Assembly (NCBI GenBank): GCA_032164245.1
Contig: JAVMKO010000009.1
Coordinates: forward strand, 80,237,212-80,301,211
Reading direction: 5' to 3'
DNA: 64,000 nucleotides
Origin: Sternotherus odoratus
Lineage: Eukaryota > Chordata > Testudines > Kinosternidae
Positions 33,910 to 46,206 of the stretch are shown here, one piece after another; position 1 is the first letter of the stretch, and every line of letters begins with the position of its first letter. The notes beneath the pieces were generated by a model. The model was not told where the DNA came from. It saw only the letters and a list, made by a program, of their open reading frames with translations, and made no database searches. The translations under genes were made by a program, and so were the position numbers.

Positions 33910-34197
33910 GGGCTGGTCTACACTAGGGAGAGGGATCGACCGAAGATACTCAATTTCAGCACCGTGAATAACGCAGCTGAAGTCGGTGTATCTTTGGCTG
34001 ACTTACCTGCCGTCCTCATGGCGGCGGTGGCAGTCGGTGGCGTGCTCCCCCATTGACTCCAGCTTGCACCTCGCGGCAAGCTGGAGTTCCGGAAGTTGAC
34101 CGGGGTGCCGTTGGCAATCGATTTATCACATCTTAACGAGACGTGCTAAATCGATCGCCAAAAGATCGATCGCTATCCGCCGAGTGAAGACCTACCC
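33910..34197. mobile_element. PIF/Harbinger-like MITE with TTA duplication
   Basis: Left end GGGCTGGTCTACACT and right end, reversed, GGGTAGGTCTTCACT, flanked by TTA at 33907-33909 and 34198-34200. The interior has the word gatcgattta-type and 'tcctcatggcggcggtggca', shared with 43801, 57815 and 61590. No ORF of note. Confidence 0.78.
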
Positions 34198-34200
34198 TTA

Positions 34201-36594
34201 GGGTGAAATTCTGGCCACCCCTGTGAAGTCACGGACAAAACTGCATGGACTTCAAGGGGGCCAGGTTTTCATCCTTAGTCACAGTCATGGTTCCTTTAAG
34301 GGTGAGGAGAATCAACTGAATCACTTCACTGCAGAACTACCTGCCAAATGCATCCAGGCCCATAGGACAAGCATGTTTTCTGGATGTTCATAGGAATTGG
34401 CAATGGAGCCTTTCATCACTAGGAAGTAATCGTTGTCCTTAAGGGACAGAATGATTGCTTTTAATTTGTGTTCAGAGAGCGAGATATTAGAGTGACGAGT
34501 CCATAAAAAACATACATTATATTAAATAATTAACTTGTATCAATCCCGCTGTGGCAGGGAATGACTCAGAAGTCAGGACCCTCCCATCGCTCTCTGATCG
34601 CCTACATGAAAAGATTTTGGTCCCAGGCACTTTGTTGGTGGATGGGAGTTCACCACATTGAAAATCCAGCACAGCACCTAGTTAGAGCGGCTTGAGCTGA
34701 GCCCTTTAGCTTCTGACCTTCCACGAGGCCAAGGGTTGAATGGACATGACTGAACCCTAAAGATGGTCCCGCCAGGTCAGAGATGAAGCACCAACCTCAG
34801 CTGACCAAAGTTGGGGAGCTCAGTGTGGGGAACCAGTGGGGAAACATAAGGATTCATATGTACCCATCTGCAAGTTAGAGAAAGAAATCCTTGTTTATTG
34901 TATAAAGCTCGTTGTTGAAATGAGCTGCAAGTGCAGTTAAAACCCCAGCCTGTCACTAGCCATGTGCCGGAGAGTACATTTTGCATCACTACAAAGTTGT
35001 ACTCTGCATTGGAATCAGTTTCTCCCTTTAAAAATTCATCAGATTAAGGCCTCAAAACCGACGGTTCACAAAGGTGGAAAAGCCCAACCGTAGTCATGAT
35101 TGAAAGCGGAAGGTAGAGGTCAGTAAAGTATAGTCTTCTTGTCTAGTCTACTGACACAAGCGCTTCACCATTGCAGCCTTCATCCTCATTAGTAGCCGAG
35201 ATTTCTTCAAACAAAGGCAGTGGGCCAAATGTCTCTGCTGGCGTAACTCCAGGTTCTGTTGACTGGAGTTGCTTGAGAATGACGCCACTGTAACTGTGAC
35301 TAAGATATGGTATGAGTATGCTAAATCTTCTTACTGCCTGAGTTAAACAGTGTGTCAGAGAGATGGGAGCCTGGGGGCCCAATTCTTGCAAAGCACTAAG
35401 GTACTTGACTAGTCCTCTTGACTTCAATGGAACTACTCAGGACTTGAAGTTTAAACTCATCTTTAAATTATTTACTGGTTCAAGGCCTTAATTTCAAAGT
35501 TCCCTGGGCCAGGGAAAGTTGGAAGGAAGCTGAAGAAAACTCTTAAGGGCTCAACTTATCCTTGACTTGATTTCAGTGGAGTTACACCAGGAGTAACTGA
35601 GAGAATTTGGCCCTAATACTGAGGCATGCACTTGATCTGCAGGAAAGTAAATCGAATGTTGTTACTTTTGTGGGTTTGCTCAATGGTCATGACTAAGTAA
35701 TAGAGAAAAGTTACTTTAGGACTCTGCAGTAGGAAAGGATTTTGAGCAAAGGAAGCTTTTAAAAATAGAGCTCACTTGAATAAAGAGAGTTTCAAAATGA
35801 CTTTCCTGAATTGAAAATATAATTGATAATTTTTAAGTAAATGTGGCCTTGTAACAGAATGCAGATGGTAAACCCACCATACCGCTGACCTCCGGGTGTA
35901 ATCGAGAAACGAACAGGAGGTGCAATGCGGTCTATTAATTATTTTCACTGCTACAGTTGTTTGCTATATAATACAGGTCAGGGGGGTTCGCCTGAAGCTT
36001 CTTCTAATATATTAGTAAATAAATTTGAACAGATTTTAATTTGCTAATGGAAAGGTCTGAGCCAGTTGCAAATAAGAGTGGAGCTACTTTGTCTCCCTCA
36101 TTAGCATGCAACATGGCTGCACTCAGCCATTCATACAAAATGTTACATTTCCATAAAGCGTAGTGTAATTTGTCAGAAAAAAACTCTGTAAACTATATTA
36201 GATTAAAGATAAATGTGTAGCATGCAGCAATCATTCTTATGGCATCCTTAAGATAATTGCATGTTGAACACCTGCCTCTGAAGGCTTGCCAAGTAATCCA
36301 GGGCCGCATCCTTTTTAACGCTTGTATGTTTCATACGCACACAAAAAGTACACATTATTCCAGCTGGGAAAAATGAGGATATAGAATCACAAACTCTCAC
36401 ACTTCCATTGTTCTTTGGAACATTGAGGGAGAACGTCAACGTACGTTTTCATTGGTTCATTCGCTCATCATTGGAACTTGGGTGAGGAAATTATGAGCAT
36501 TTCCATCCTTCGTTATCCTCTCTTGTCTTACTGAAGGTAACCCACCACCGCTCTCCAGGTGTCTAACGGGAATCCACTTTACGGAAGGAGGTCT
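34201..36594. other. Intergenic, no gene seen
   Basis: Unrecognised sequence with short frames only. No exon with paired strong splice sites was noticed. Confidence 0.35.
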
Positions 36595-36597
36595 GTA

Positions 36598-36746
36598 TCG
36601 TTATCCCCATTTGAGAGATGGGGAAACCGAGGCACGGGGAGGTCCAGCGCATAGCCCAAGGTCACCCAGCAAGTCAGTGGCAGAGCCAAGAATGGAATCC
36701 ATGGTTTTGGAATCCTAATCCAGTGCCCTGTTCACTTGACCACACT
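36598..36746 (-). repeat. MIR (CORE-SINE)
   Basis: The + strand reads 'ttatccccatttgagagatg', 'gggaaaccgaggcacgggga', 'cccaaggtcacccagcaagt' and 'cactctct', the reverse of the MIR consensus with head at the right. The hAT element at 36755 inserted at its right edge. Confidence 0.8.
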
Positions 36747-36754
36747 CTCTAGGG

Positions 36755-37173
36755 CAGGGGTGGTCAGCCTGAGGCTCCGGAGCCACATGTGGCTCTTCTG
36801 AAGATATGAGGCTCCTTGTCTAGGCACTGACTCCAGGGCTGGCGCAACAGGCGCCAACTTTCCAATGTGCCGGGGGATGCTCACTGCTCAACCCCTGGCT
36901 CTGCCACAGGCCCTGCCCCCCCTCCACTGAGCCTGCCATGCTCTTGCTCCTCTCCTCCCCCCCCCCCCCAGCCTCCTGCACACTACAAAACAGCTGATTG
37001 GAGGTGCAGGGAGGGAGGGGGAGGTGCTGATCTGTGGGGCTGCTGGTGGGTGGGAGACGCTGGGAGGGGTTTGGAGAGAGCTTATGGGGTACTGCTGATG
37101 TATTACCGTGGCTCTTTGGCAATGTACATTGATAAATTTTGGTTACTTCTCAGGCTCAGGTTGGCCGCCCCTC
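36755..37173. mobile_element. hAT-like MITE with 8-bp duplication
   Basis: Left end CAGGGGTGGTCAGCCTGAG; right end ctcaggttggccgcccctc, inverse with two or three mismatches. CTCTAGGG is duplicated at 36747-36754 and 37174-37181. 419 bp with a C-run near 36958 and no transposase. Confidence 0.82.
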
Positions 37174-37892
37174 CTCTAGGGCGTCCTGCCTCACTTCCCT
37201 TGAGCAACCCAGGGCAGGATTTCTGTGAACCTAAATTCATATCACATGTCACGCTGGGGCCCAGGGGTCTCAATTTAGCTCAAGAATCTTGCAAATCTGG
37301 TTGAATCCACCTCAAAACACATTTGCTGACACAGTGAGAAGAAGCATTTGTTTACAAATTAACCTTCAGAATGACCCATTTTAAGAAAAGGAAAAAAAGT
37401 TCAGAAGGCATTTCAAACTAGGTTGGACAAAACATTGGAAAATAGACTGGGGAGGACAGTCCTGCCCTCTTCCTTTGAAGGGAGGACAAGATAACATAGC
37501 AGCACTTTCCCATCTCTCATTTCTATGGTTAACGCAAGATTGCAAATTGCGGAACGTCTGTTTCAGGTTGGGTTTTGCACGAAAACCCAACTTCTTGTTT
37601 AGATAATTAAATCTAAACCCCAAGTGGTAAAATTAATGAGCAAAGTGCATTATGTGATCCATTACTCTATTTTTTGTAATTGTTTGACACCTGATTTTAA
37701 CACTTGGCATAATCAGGCATTTATTCACTACTTTGCCCAATTCACAGTGAGTTTCCTGGTAATAGTGAAAAAAGGCACCACTAGACACAGAGGTCAAAAA
37801 GTCAGTTGTCATTGATAGGTTTACAAGTAGTAAAATCTCTACCATACTCACCAGCAGGGGAAAGGGGTAGTGTAGACTTGGCCTGAGGGCAG

Positions 37893-38133
37893 GGTTTGCA
37901 AAATGGGAGACATCAAGTATGTTTTCAATTACAGTTCCCTGTTGCACAATATGTCCAGTTTCATCATTAACTAGTTTCTCCCATTGGATTTTCTGAAATG
38001 TTACTGTTATTTTTAATGACCTCATTGGTTTTAAGTGTTCTACCTGCTGTACTTCTCGGATGCATGAGGTGAGAGGAAGAACAGTTAGTGCTAAGCCTTT
38101 GTCGTTTTCACCTCTTTTTCTCTCTTTTGTCAT
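37893..38133 (-). other. Unexplained minus-strand open frame
   Basis: Part of a 166-codon frame (37633-38133) that is not obviously repeat-derived over this part. The translation has a basic N-terminal side (KERKRGENDKG) and a beta-strand-like segment (RSLKITVTFQKIQWEKL), and runs to FANPAL. The left part of the frame enters a MITE terminus (aagtctacactacccc, reversed). No splice context was confirmed. It could be an old transposase piece or chance. Confidence 0.25.
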
Positions 38134-38350
38134 GCGAGAAAGAGCACTTCGTTTTAAAATGGAGACAAATTAAGAAGCCGCTAAAGATTACGCCCTTAAT
38201 TACAATAATCCCTGGAGGATTATTCAAAAGATTGCCCCTCGCTCAAGTTTTTAAACTTTAGCCATGCATTTCAAATCAGGGGCCCAGAGTGTTCTCCAGT
38301 TTGGCAACAATAGAAATGGCTCAGATATGAGCCGGGTTTGCATAAACTGC

Positions 38351-38558
38351 TTCCTATATTTAAGATGAGCAGCAGTGTTAGTCTGTATCTGTAAACAAAA
38401 TGAGGAAGACTTTGTAGCACTTTAGAGACTAACCAGTTTATTTCAGCATACGCTTTCGTGGGCTAGAGCTCACTTATAGCCCATGAACGTTTATGCTGAA
38501 ATAAACTGGTTAGTCTCTAAGGCACTACAAAGTCTTCCTCATCTTATTCCTATATTTA
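38351..38558. mobile_element. Penelope-derived palindromic insertion with 12-bp duplication
   Basis: TTCCTATATTTA flanks the insertion at 38351-38362 and 38547-38558. Inside, 'agcagcagtgttagtctgta' leads into 'ttagagactaaccagtttat', and the second arm returns as its reverse complement with nearly full identity over about 70 bases. Same design as 12013-12165. Confidence 0.78.
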
Positions 38559-40560
38559 GGCTGAGAAAATGGCCAAAGGAGTGCAGTGCAAACTTGCTGC
38601 TGGTGCATTTGACTGAGGGATTGGATCTCTGCTTGCTCAGTGGACCTCAAAACACTTTCCAATAGTTAAACGCTAAAAAAAAAATCCTTTAGCTAGCTAG
38701 AGGGAAAGGGGGGCCCAGTGGTTTGCCAAGGCCAGTGGAACGGGTACCCGGCTCATCATTAGCACCCACCCAGTGTTGGTTATTAGAAGGAGAGCTGGGT
38801 GAAGCTGTGAGGTTTCACATTTGCATTCATCTTGTGGGGTGGTTTTCTGGGCCTGTGCTTTCCATCGCCTTGGGGGGGGGGGTCACGGGGCCTTGCAGGC
38901 TGGTTTGCGCAAACCCAAGGCCTGACCACGAAACTCACCCGAAACTGTTTTACTATGTGCGTCATAAACATTGGCCAATCGGTGCGGGCGGGAGCCGGGT
39001 TCCCTGAAACGACCATGAGGGTGGTTGATGATCTTGGCTCAGGTTTGTAAGAAAACTGGAACCCAGCTGGTCCGCTGTGAAGCTTGCACTGAACTCGGAT
39101 GCCGTTTCGCTGAGAGAGGAATCCCCCGCCGTACCTTCTGGGAGAGGAAGCCCTTCGGATCACCCCCTGCTCTGCTCTTTTCACAAAGCACCAGGCAATC
39201 TTTAACCTTTACCTTCACTCCCTCCAGAAAAACACAGGGCTGCTTCTATCAAACAGCTGGGCAATTAAGTCAAAGGAAGAGCATTCTTCCATAGTTCCCA
39301 GCCCAGACAACCACTTTGGCTTTGGGCTTGAATAACAAATATTTCACAGCAGCATTTAACTCCCCTTCTCTGGCCGCTCCTTAAGGTGCAATCTTATCAT
39401 TCTAACCCCCAGTCTCCATTTGTGTCCAAGTCCTGCTTTGGTTTTGATCTTTACTTCTCAGAGGGACTCTTCTCCCTCTAAAATGCCAATAAACAGGGTA
39501 AAATCGTTCATACCGTGGAGCCTGATTACAGTGCAGTTTGGTCTTGCTGTGCGCAGAAACGAGCCAGGTTTTAATTCTGTTCTCAAACTGGACTTTGTGG
39601 GAAGATAGCAATGCTTGGGAGTGTCGGGCACTACAGAGGGAGATTTTCAAAGGCACAAACATCAGGTTTTTAAAGGCACAAACCACTGTTTGTGCCTTTA
39701 AAAATCTCCCCCTGTGTCAACACAGACTCCCAACTCCCCCAAACCTTCCCTTGCACCTTTGAAAAATTCTGCTTCTGCCTGTGCTGAAAGCCCATGACCT
39801 GGGCATAATCTGCAGAAATCAGCTCCTGCTCCATAGAACTAGCAGTGTCCATTCGATCGGGCCTGGTGCTCCCTCTCCTGCCTTCCAGCCACTTAGCCAA
39901 CATCGATGCAGATCTCAAGGACTTGGTGATCAAACCACCTGGATTTTGAGGATCAGATCTCTAGCTGTTCTGCCCAGAAGGGAACCTATCCATTAAGGAA
40001 ACAATCTGAGGCCAATCCTACAAGGGAAACTTCAGTTTTCCTCCTCCTGCCCCAGTTTCATCTTTTTTTCGTTTCTTTTCCCAGTGGGCAGGGTGATCTA
40101 GTTCAATTATGAGGATTGGAAGGGTGGGGACTGAATCATTGGGGCTGACCCCTGGATGACCCTTTAAGTACCAGCTTCTCAGGATGGACAGGCCTACTCT
40201 GCATACTCTTTGCCTGAGTACAATAAAAGGACGTACCCTTCTTGTTGATGAAATGGCCAGAGTATCTCAAAATGCTGACAGAATTCCTCAAGAGCAGCGA
40301 GAATGGACACAGCTTGGCTGGACTTTTGCAGTAGCATGTAAGGCCCTTGATGGGGATTTTTAAAGTATTGGGATGGCTTTTCCTCAGAAAGTTGCCCCAG
40401 GGAGTCTCACAGCTCTGCTGTGTCATCTTCTCAGATAGCCCCATGACCATGGAATCTAGCGCTTTACCCAATGAATGAATTTAATCCTGGTGGGGAAATA
40501 CAACCCCCATTGATGGAGAACTGAGGCACAGAAGTGAAGTGACTGGCTGGACCTTTCTAA
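38559..40560. other. Intergenic, no gene seen
   Basis: Frames up to 133 codons overlap one another on both strands between 38723 and 39294 without splice context. A short inverted repeat built on 'aggcacaaac' and 'gtttgtgcct' lies at 39640-39710. Confidence 0.35.
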
Positions 40561-40565
40561 TAGAC

Positions 40566-40840
40566 TCATTTATGTTAAGGCCAGAAGGGAACTTTCTGAT
40601 CCCTTCGTCTGACCTAAGAATTTTGCCCATTCACTTCTGCGTCAAGACCGGACCTTGACCTCTGGCATACCAGTTAGACGTTCACAGAGGTTGGATCTTG
40701 ATTTAACGACTTTTTGTAATGCAGAATCCACTACATCCCTTAGTAAATTGTTCTGGCGGTTAATTACCCTCGGTGTTAAAATTTGCGCCTTATTCAGAGA
40801 GCTAGTGGCAGACCCGGGGTTTGAACCCTTATCATCTTGA
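40566..40840 (-). repeat. CR1 LINE 3' region
   Basis: The + strand reads 'gttaaggccagaagggaact', 'tctgatcccttcgtctgacc' and on to 'cagttagacgttcacagagg', the reverse of a CR1 3' end. Decayed. Confidence 0.65.
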
Positions 40841-40910
40841 AGCCTGCCTAGTGTCTTAACCACATGATCCCCTTACTTCCCTTGCTCTGGGTTATATGTT
40901 ATTTTCTTAG

Positions 40911-41020
40911 GAAAAGCAAACATGCCAAGACCAAAAGATTTCAGTTTAGGCCGTGTCAGAAGCCCCCTGCACTCACCTGGCAAGACAGAATGAAGTCTCT
41001 AGAAAGCTACTGGGGAAGGG
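40911..41020 (+). CDS. Possible orphan exon (weak)
   Basis: Follows a good acceptor (atgttattttcttag). It is open in phase 2 with a basic translation starting KSKHAKTKRFQFRP and containing WQDRMKSLESYWGR before a fair donor (GGAAGG|gtattt). No partner exons were found, so it may be chance. Confidence 0.18.
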
Positions 41021-42109
41021 TATTTGTTAGTCAGCCCAAGTTTTTCACAGCTCTATCCATTCTGACCTCTTCTATGGATTGGCCATTCAACACTGGTTGC
41101 CTATAAATTATTCAGAACCTATTGTCCTCTCCAAAATGCTATTCCCAACTAAAATGAGTGAGCAGAGAACAATAATAAATATCTTCAACTATTGAAACTA
41201 ATTTTCCTATTCAAATGAATGTTCGGCTAGGATTCTCTTCGTATACTTGCACAGTGCTATAGGGGAGAATTTTCTGCATTTACTTCCACCCAGGAATGTC
41301 TTTGCCTCGGTGAAGAAATTATATCATCCTTTTGTAGTTGCCGCATACAGTGGTAGTTTATTATGGAGCAGCATAACCTGACGACGGTGTATCGGAAATT
41401 TTAATAATTGTACAGGAGCTGTTTATATTTCAGAGGCATCTTTATTTCCATTTTGCTGCAGTATTTATGGGTAAACTAGCGGAATGAAAGACCGCCACCT
41501 GAAAGTTTCTAAAGTCTTATTGTTGTATCTCGGGTCAATGAAACAGTCATATGAAAATTAAACACCACCAAGCATTGAGAACAAAATTAATTTCAAGACT
41601 AAATATTAAGCAATATACATTATTGAGTTAAGAAATCAGCCTGAATGCTACATTGCCTTGATCTCCCAGAGAAACAGATCGTGGTGTGACAATAACTTCT
41701 AATCACATGAGCTTGTTAAATTCTAAAGATGACTGTCTGCTATACTTCTCATCCAGTATATTCTGCTGCTATCCTGATTAGTTTTGTACCTCCCTGAGTA
41801 TCTCCTTTGATAATCCCAGCACAGGGTTTAGAAACCAAGGAGAGCAATAAAAATATGAAAAAAAAAACCCCAAACCATAAAGAGCCAAAGCTCAAAGATT
41901 ATAGGCTTTAAATACAAAATAGTCAAAGTGTCATATTAGTGCTGGAATGCAACAAAATCATATTTGATTACAAATCAGATAGATTGAAGATAAATTTTAT
42001 TGAGAATAAAGATGCTAGCCCTGCAAACATCTGCTTCCCGGTGTTCCTTCTCAGTGCCTTGAAATGACCTCAGAGAGTGGATAGTGGATATGGAGAATGC
42101 AGTCATACC

Positions 42110-42240
42110 TAGTGGGTAGTGATCAATCTATTGGTGATTGATTTATCACGTCTCATCAAGATGTGATTAATCGATTGCCAAAGGCTCCCCCATCGACTCC
42201 AGAATTCCAGCTTGCCGAGTTTTCCCTCTTAAGGAAAATA
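42110..42240. repeat. Fragment of Harbinger-like MITE
   Basis: Shares 'gtgattgatttatcacgtct', 'taatcgattgccaaaggctc' and 'cccatcgactccag' with 33910-34197 and 43801-44035, but lacks both termini. Confidence 0.55.
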
Positions 42241-42306
42241 AAGTGAGTAGAGAGAAAACCTAACACTGATTTTTTTATAACCAAAATTTTAATTCAAACT
42301 GATTTT

Positions 42307-42310
<4 letters not shown>

Positions 42311-42371
<61 letters not shown>
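42311..42371. repeat. (TA)n microsatellite
   Basis: An uninterrupted AT tract of about 60 bp. The Tyr-Ile run in minus-strand translation is an artefact of it. Confidence 0.97.
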
Positions 42372-42375
<4 letters not shown>

Positions 42376-42799
42376 ATAAAGTCATTTTTCACTGGAAAAA
42401 ATATGCAATGATTTAGGGTTCCCCTATTTTTCGATGTCCAATGTGAGACATCAAAGGGATTTTCAGAAGACAAGTGCAGCAGTTTTTTCCAAACCAGACC
42501 CCTTCTTTGTGTGTCTATTTGGACACTGGAAGTCACTAGTCACTTCTGAAAATCTTGGCCAGTCTTTATATATACCAGGCAGTGATGGTCCAAACAGACT
42601 GGGTGTACAAATTGTTCTTCCTGTACCCTTTCACCACCGATGAAGAAAAAAGATCCCAACTGTACTAAAAGCCACGTAGAAAATCCAAGAATGTTAGAAG
42701 ATTAATTTCCCAGTCAGTGTTCAGGTCTTTACTACAGCAAACACTCTGATACTTCAAAATAACAGGCAGTGTTCAAATCCCTCCTGCTTTCTTTATAAA

Positions 42800-43075
42800 G
42801 AGACAGCCTGGTTCTGTGAATAGGGCAGTAGCCTGGGCCTGTGGCAACTCTCATGTTCTATTCCCAGTTCTACCAGTGACCTGCTGTGTGACCGTAAGCA
42901 ATAATTTCACCTCCATGTGCCCCCAGCCTTCTGACTGTTTTGTCTATTTTGATTGTAAGCTCTTCAGAACAAGTGCTATCTCTTACTGTTTGGACAGCAC
43001 CTAACATCACAGGATTCTGATCTTGATTGGGAAATATAGATGCGACTGCATTTAAAATATAATAATAATATGGAA
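42800..43075 (+). repeat. MIR-related turtle SINE
   Basis: Head 'gggcagtagcctgggcctgt', body 'ctattcccagttctaccagt' and 'gtgaccgtaagcaataattt', then 'gtaagctcttcagaacaagt' and 'ggacagcacctaacatcaca', ending in (ataata)n. The tail block recurs reversed at 51935 and 14735. Confidence 0.65.
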
Positions 43076-43800
43076 TTATATTTCTGTGATACTAGAAGAA
43101 AAAGGTAACTGCCAACTCATTACGTTCAGACATTTTGCATCACACACATTTGCAGAACACAAATAACATTTTTCCAACACTCCAACCTTTCTTTAATCTG
43201 TTCTGCTTTCAGGAGAGATGTTGACTTTGCCTCATTTGTGCTATAGGGCATGTCTTCACTACCACTTTAAATCGATGTTAACGACGTTAGGTCGAAGTAA
43301 ACGTGTACCTGTCTTCACATACATGCTCTTTGTCCTCACCACAGCAGTTTTAAGGGCAGATTTATCCTGCATATTGCTTTTCATTCCAGACTGCCTGTGG
43401 ATTTTTCTCTCTCTCTCTCTCTGTATATCCTCATCACCTTGTCTATAAATTACAATTAATTACAAGGGTTGTTATTGTGTCAGTTGAAGAAAAAAATAAC
43501 ATCAGTGTTAGTATTCACAGAACTGATATCCTTTAATGCCTCCCTTAATTTTCACTATAGCTGTTACTTGTCACTAGACTACTCAGCTTTTTGTAGGAAG
43601 ATGGTTTACAATGATGTACACCTCATTGCCTCCTGCCATGGTCCTAAGCAGTGTGTTTGTTTTCTCTCCACTTGATAAGGGATCAGGATTTTTAAAAGTA
43701 CTGGTAATAAGATTTTGCACATAAGCCTGTTGATGCCAGTTTAATGAAACACCTAGTGCACATAGCCATCCTGAGCATGAAAAGCTTGCCCAATTTCTAA

Positions 43801-44035
43801 GGGTATGTCTATATTTCCCGCCCGATCGGTGGATCGATTTAGCACATCTCGTCTAGACACGATAAATCAATCTCTGAACGCACTCCCTGTGGACGCCGGC
43901 ACTCCAGCTCCTCAAAAGGAGTAAGCGGAGTCGACGGGGGAGCCGCTGCAGTCGACTCGCCGCCATATAGCGACTGAAGTTGCGTATCTTAGTTCGAACC
44001 CTCTTCTCCCCCCCCCCCCAGTGTAGCCCTGGCCC
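43801..44035. mobile_element. Harbinger-like MITE
   Basis: Left end gggtatgtctatatt and right end agtgtagccctggccc form a decayed inverse pair. Internal 'gatcgatttagcacatctcg', 'cgataaatcaat' and 'gagtcgacgggggagccgct' link it to the copies at 33910 and 61590. A clear duplication is not seen. Confidence 0.6.
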
Positions 44036-45517
44036 AAGTGTTTGCTAGGGGTGTTCACTGGTACCGAAGAGAGGAGTGGGCTTCGGTGCCGTTTTGTGTT
44101 CAAACGAATCCATCTACAAACTCATTGACAGAGCGGGAGGGACACTCTTACAACTCTCTGACCTGCTTTTAATCTAGTTGTAATCCCAGAAAGATACCAA
44201 GGTCCCAGTATTCGGGGGCTAGACTTGTCAGGGCTGCTCTAGCTTACACCCAGGTGGGCTGCACATTTGGCCTCCTGGTGTGTGATTCTGCACCCTTGAA
44301 GGTAATGGGAGTTTTGCTGTTGAGTTCAATGGGAGAATTGGGGTATCTGACTCTCCATGACCCCTGCATGAGCCCTGCCCTGGAGATGGGGAAAGGGATG
44401 GAATAGAACCAGTCCTGAAGGTAGGCCACTCAGTCACATTGGGAGTATTCTCCAGGGACATTTAGACCTGCTCTAAGGCCCCTCTCCGCCACTGAAGCAG
44501 TGTGGGAGCTAGGTTTTTCTCTTAGTAGACTGGGATTTCTGCCTCTGACCGTCAGAGGCTAATTTGAAGGTTTGGCGTGCTGGATTCCAGAGACTGGCAT
44601 TTAAAAGTGGATTTGTGGGCCTGTATCTACCCTCGTACCAACTGTAGAACTTCACTGACTTCAGTGGCACTCTACCCAACCTGCACCAGGGTGAAGGTGA
44701 TCCAAATCCATGTCCTAGTCTTCAGAGTCATTATGAATGTTTTAGGGTGTTTGAGAACCCCAGTATTCAACATGCTTCCTAGGAGCATATGCAGGGGAGG
44801 AGAGTCAGCATGGATTTGTGATACAAATAGGGCTGATTATGCAGTTAACATGGAATTTTCAAAAGCACCTCTCCTCCCAATGAAGTGAGTGGTCAAACTC
44901 TCATTACTTCAGTGGGAGCAGAGTTAGGTTGAAGAATCCCATCCTTCTGTATTTTTTTTAACTGATAGCTTTAGTGCTATTTAAGCATCCACCCTTCCTT
45001 AAAGAAGACTTCCCCCACACAAACAACCCACGGCTCTTTGTACACTTTTTAGAAGTTCCAATACCACTGAGAGTTCGTTCGTAGGGACTGGGTTAGAAGA
45101 GAGAATGAAAATGGGATGGACAACTGGCATACAACAGTGGTGGTAGTTTATGATCATCAGACTAGAACATGCTAAATTAACTGTGTATTGTCTATTGAGT
45201 CCCAGTGCTGGCCCAGCTCAGCCCAATCCATCAATACCAGGCCCAACTGAGTTTGAGAAAGTGCTAATGCCTAACTTTTTGAAAATAGGGTCTTTAAACT
45301 GTACCAAGATGGGCACCCCAAAGTTTGAGGCATGCCAAACTTCCAGTCACTTTTGGTAACCTTGGCCATCTCTTTACACAGACATTGTGTATCAAAAACA
45401 CAGGAAATAGAATAAAGAAAAAAGAGATGCATAATTTTGAAAGCTGTGTAAAAAGTTAAAGAAATGTCATGGAACCATTACTGTATCATTCTGATAGCAT
45501 ATGCAATGTGTGACACT
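44036..45517. other. Intergenic, no gene seen
   Basis: Unrecognised sequence; frames up to 103 codons lack splice context. Confidence 0.35.
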
Positions 45518-45688
45518 GAGATGAGGCAGGTTTCAGAGTAGCAGCCATGTTATTCTGTATCGGTAAAAAGAAAAGGAATATTTTTGGCACCTTAGAGACT
45601 AATAAATTTATTTCAGCATAAGCTTTCGTAGGCTATAGCCCACTTCATCAGATGCATAGAATGGAACACACGATAGTATATATTGATA

Positions 45689-45690
<2 letters not shown>

Positions 45691-45729
<39 letters not shown>
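45691..45729. repeat. (AT)n microsatellite inside the Penelope-like element
   Basis: An uninterrupted AT tract at the position where family members carry variable AT repeats. Confidence 0.95.
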
Positions 45730-45733
<4 letters not shown>

Positions 45734-46017
45734 GAAAACATGAAAAAGTGGATTTTGCCATACCAATTCTAAGAAGCTATTTAATTTAGATGAGCTATTA
45801 TCAGCAGGAGAGAAAAAACCTTTTGTAGTGATAATTAAGATGGCCTGTATCAGATAGATGACAAGAAGGTGTGAGGATACTTAACGTAGGAAAATAGATT
45901 GATTGTGTAATGACCCAGCCATAACCAGTCTCTGTTTAACCCTAAACTGATGGTGTCCAATTTGCAAATTAATTCCACTTCAGCAGCTTCTCACTAAAGT
46001 CTGTTTTTGAAGTTTTT

Positions 46018-46206
46018 CTATTTTAAAATTGTCACTTTCAGGTCTGTTATTGAGTGACCAGGGAGGCTGAAGTGTTCTACTGGTTTTTTAATGTTATGAT
46101 TCCTGATGTCAGATTTGTGTCCCTTTATTCTTTTGCATAGGGAATGTCCAGCTTGGCCAATGTACATGGCAGAGGGGCATTGCTGGCACATGATGGCATA
46201 TATCAC
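46018..46206 (-). pseudogene. GIY-YIG endonuclease domain of a Penelope-like element (decayed)
   Basis: A 62-codon frame with MIYAIMCQQCPSAMYIGQAG, fitting the spaced (G/I)-I-Y ... Y-I-G core of GIY-YIG nucleases, followed by CKRIKGHKSDIRNH and then HFSLPGHS as in Penelope C-terminal domains. It stops early (TAG) at a position where related copies continue, so it is dead. GIY-YIG nucleases in these elements nick DNA to prime reverse transcription (family knowledge). Confidence 0.85.
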
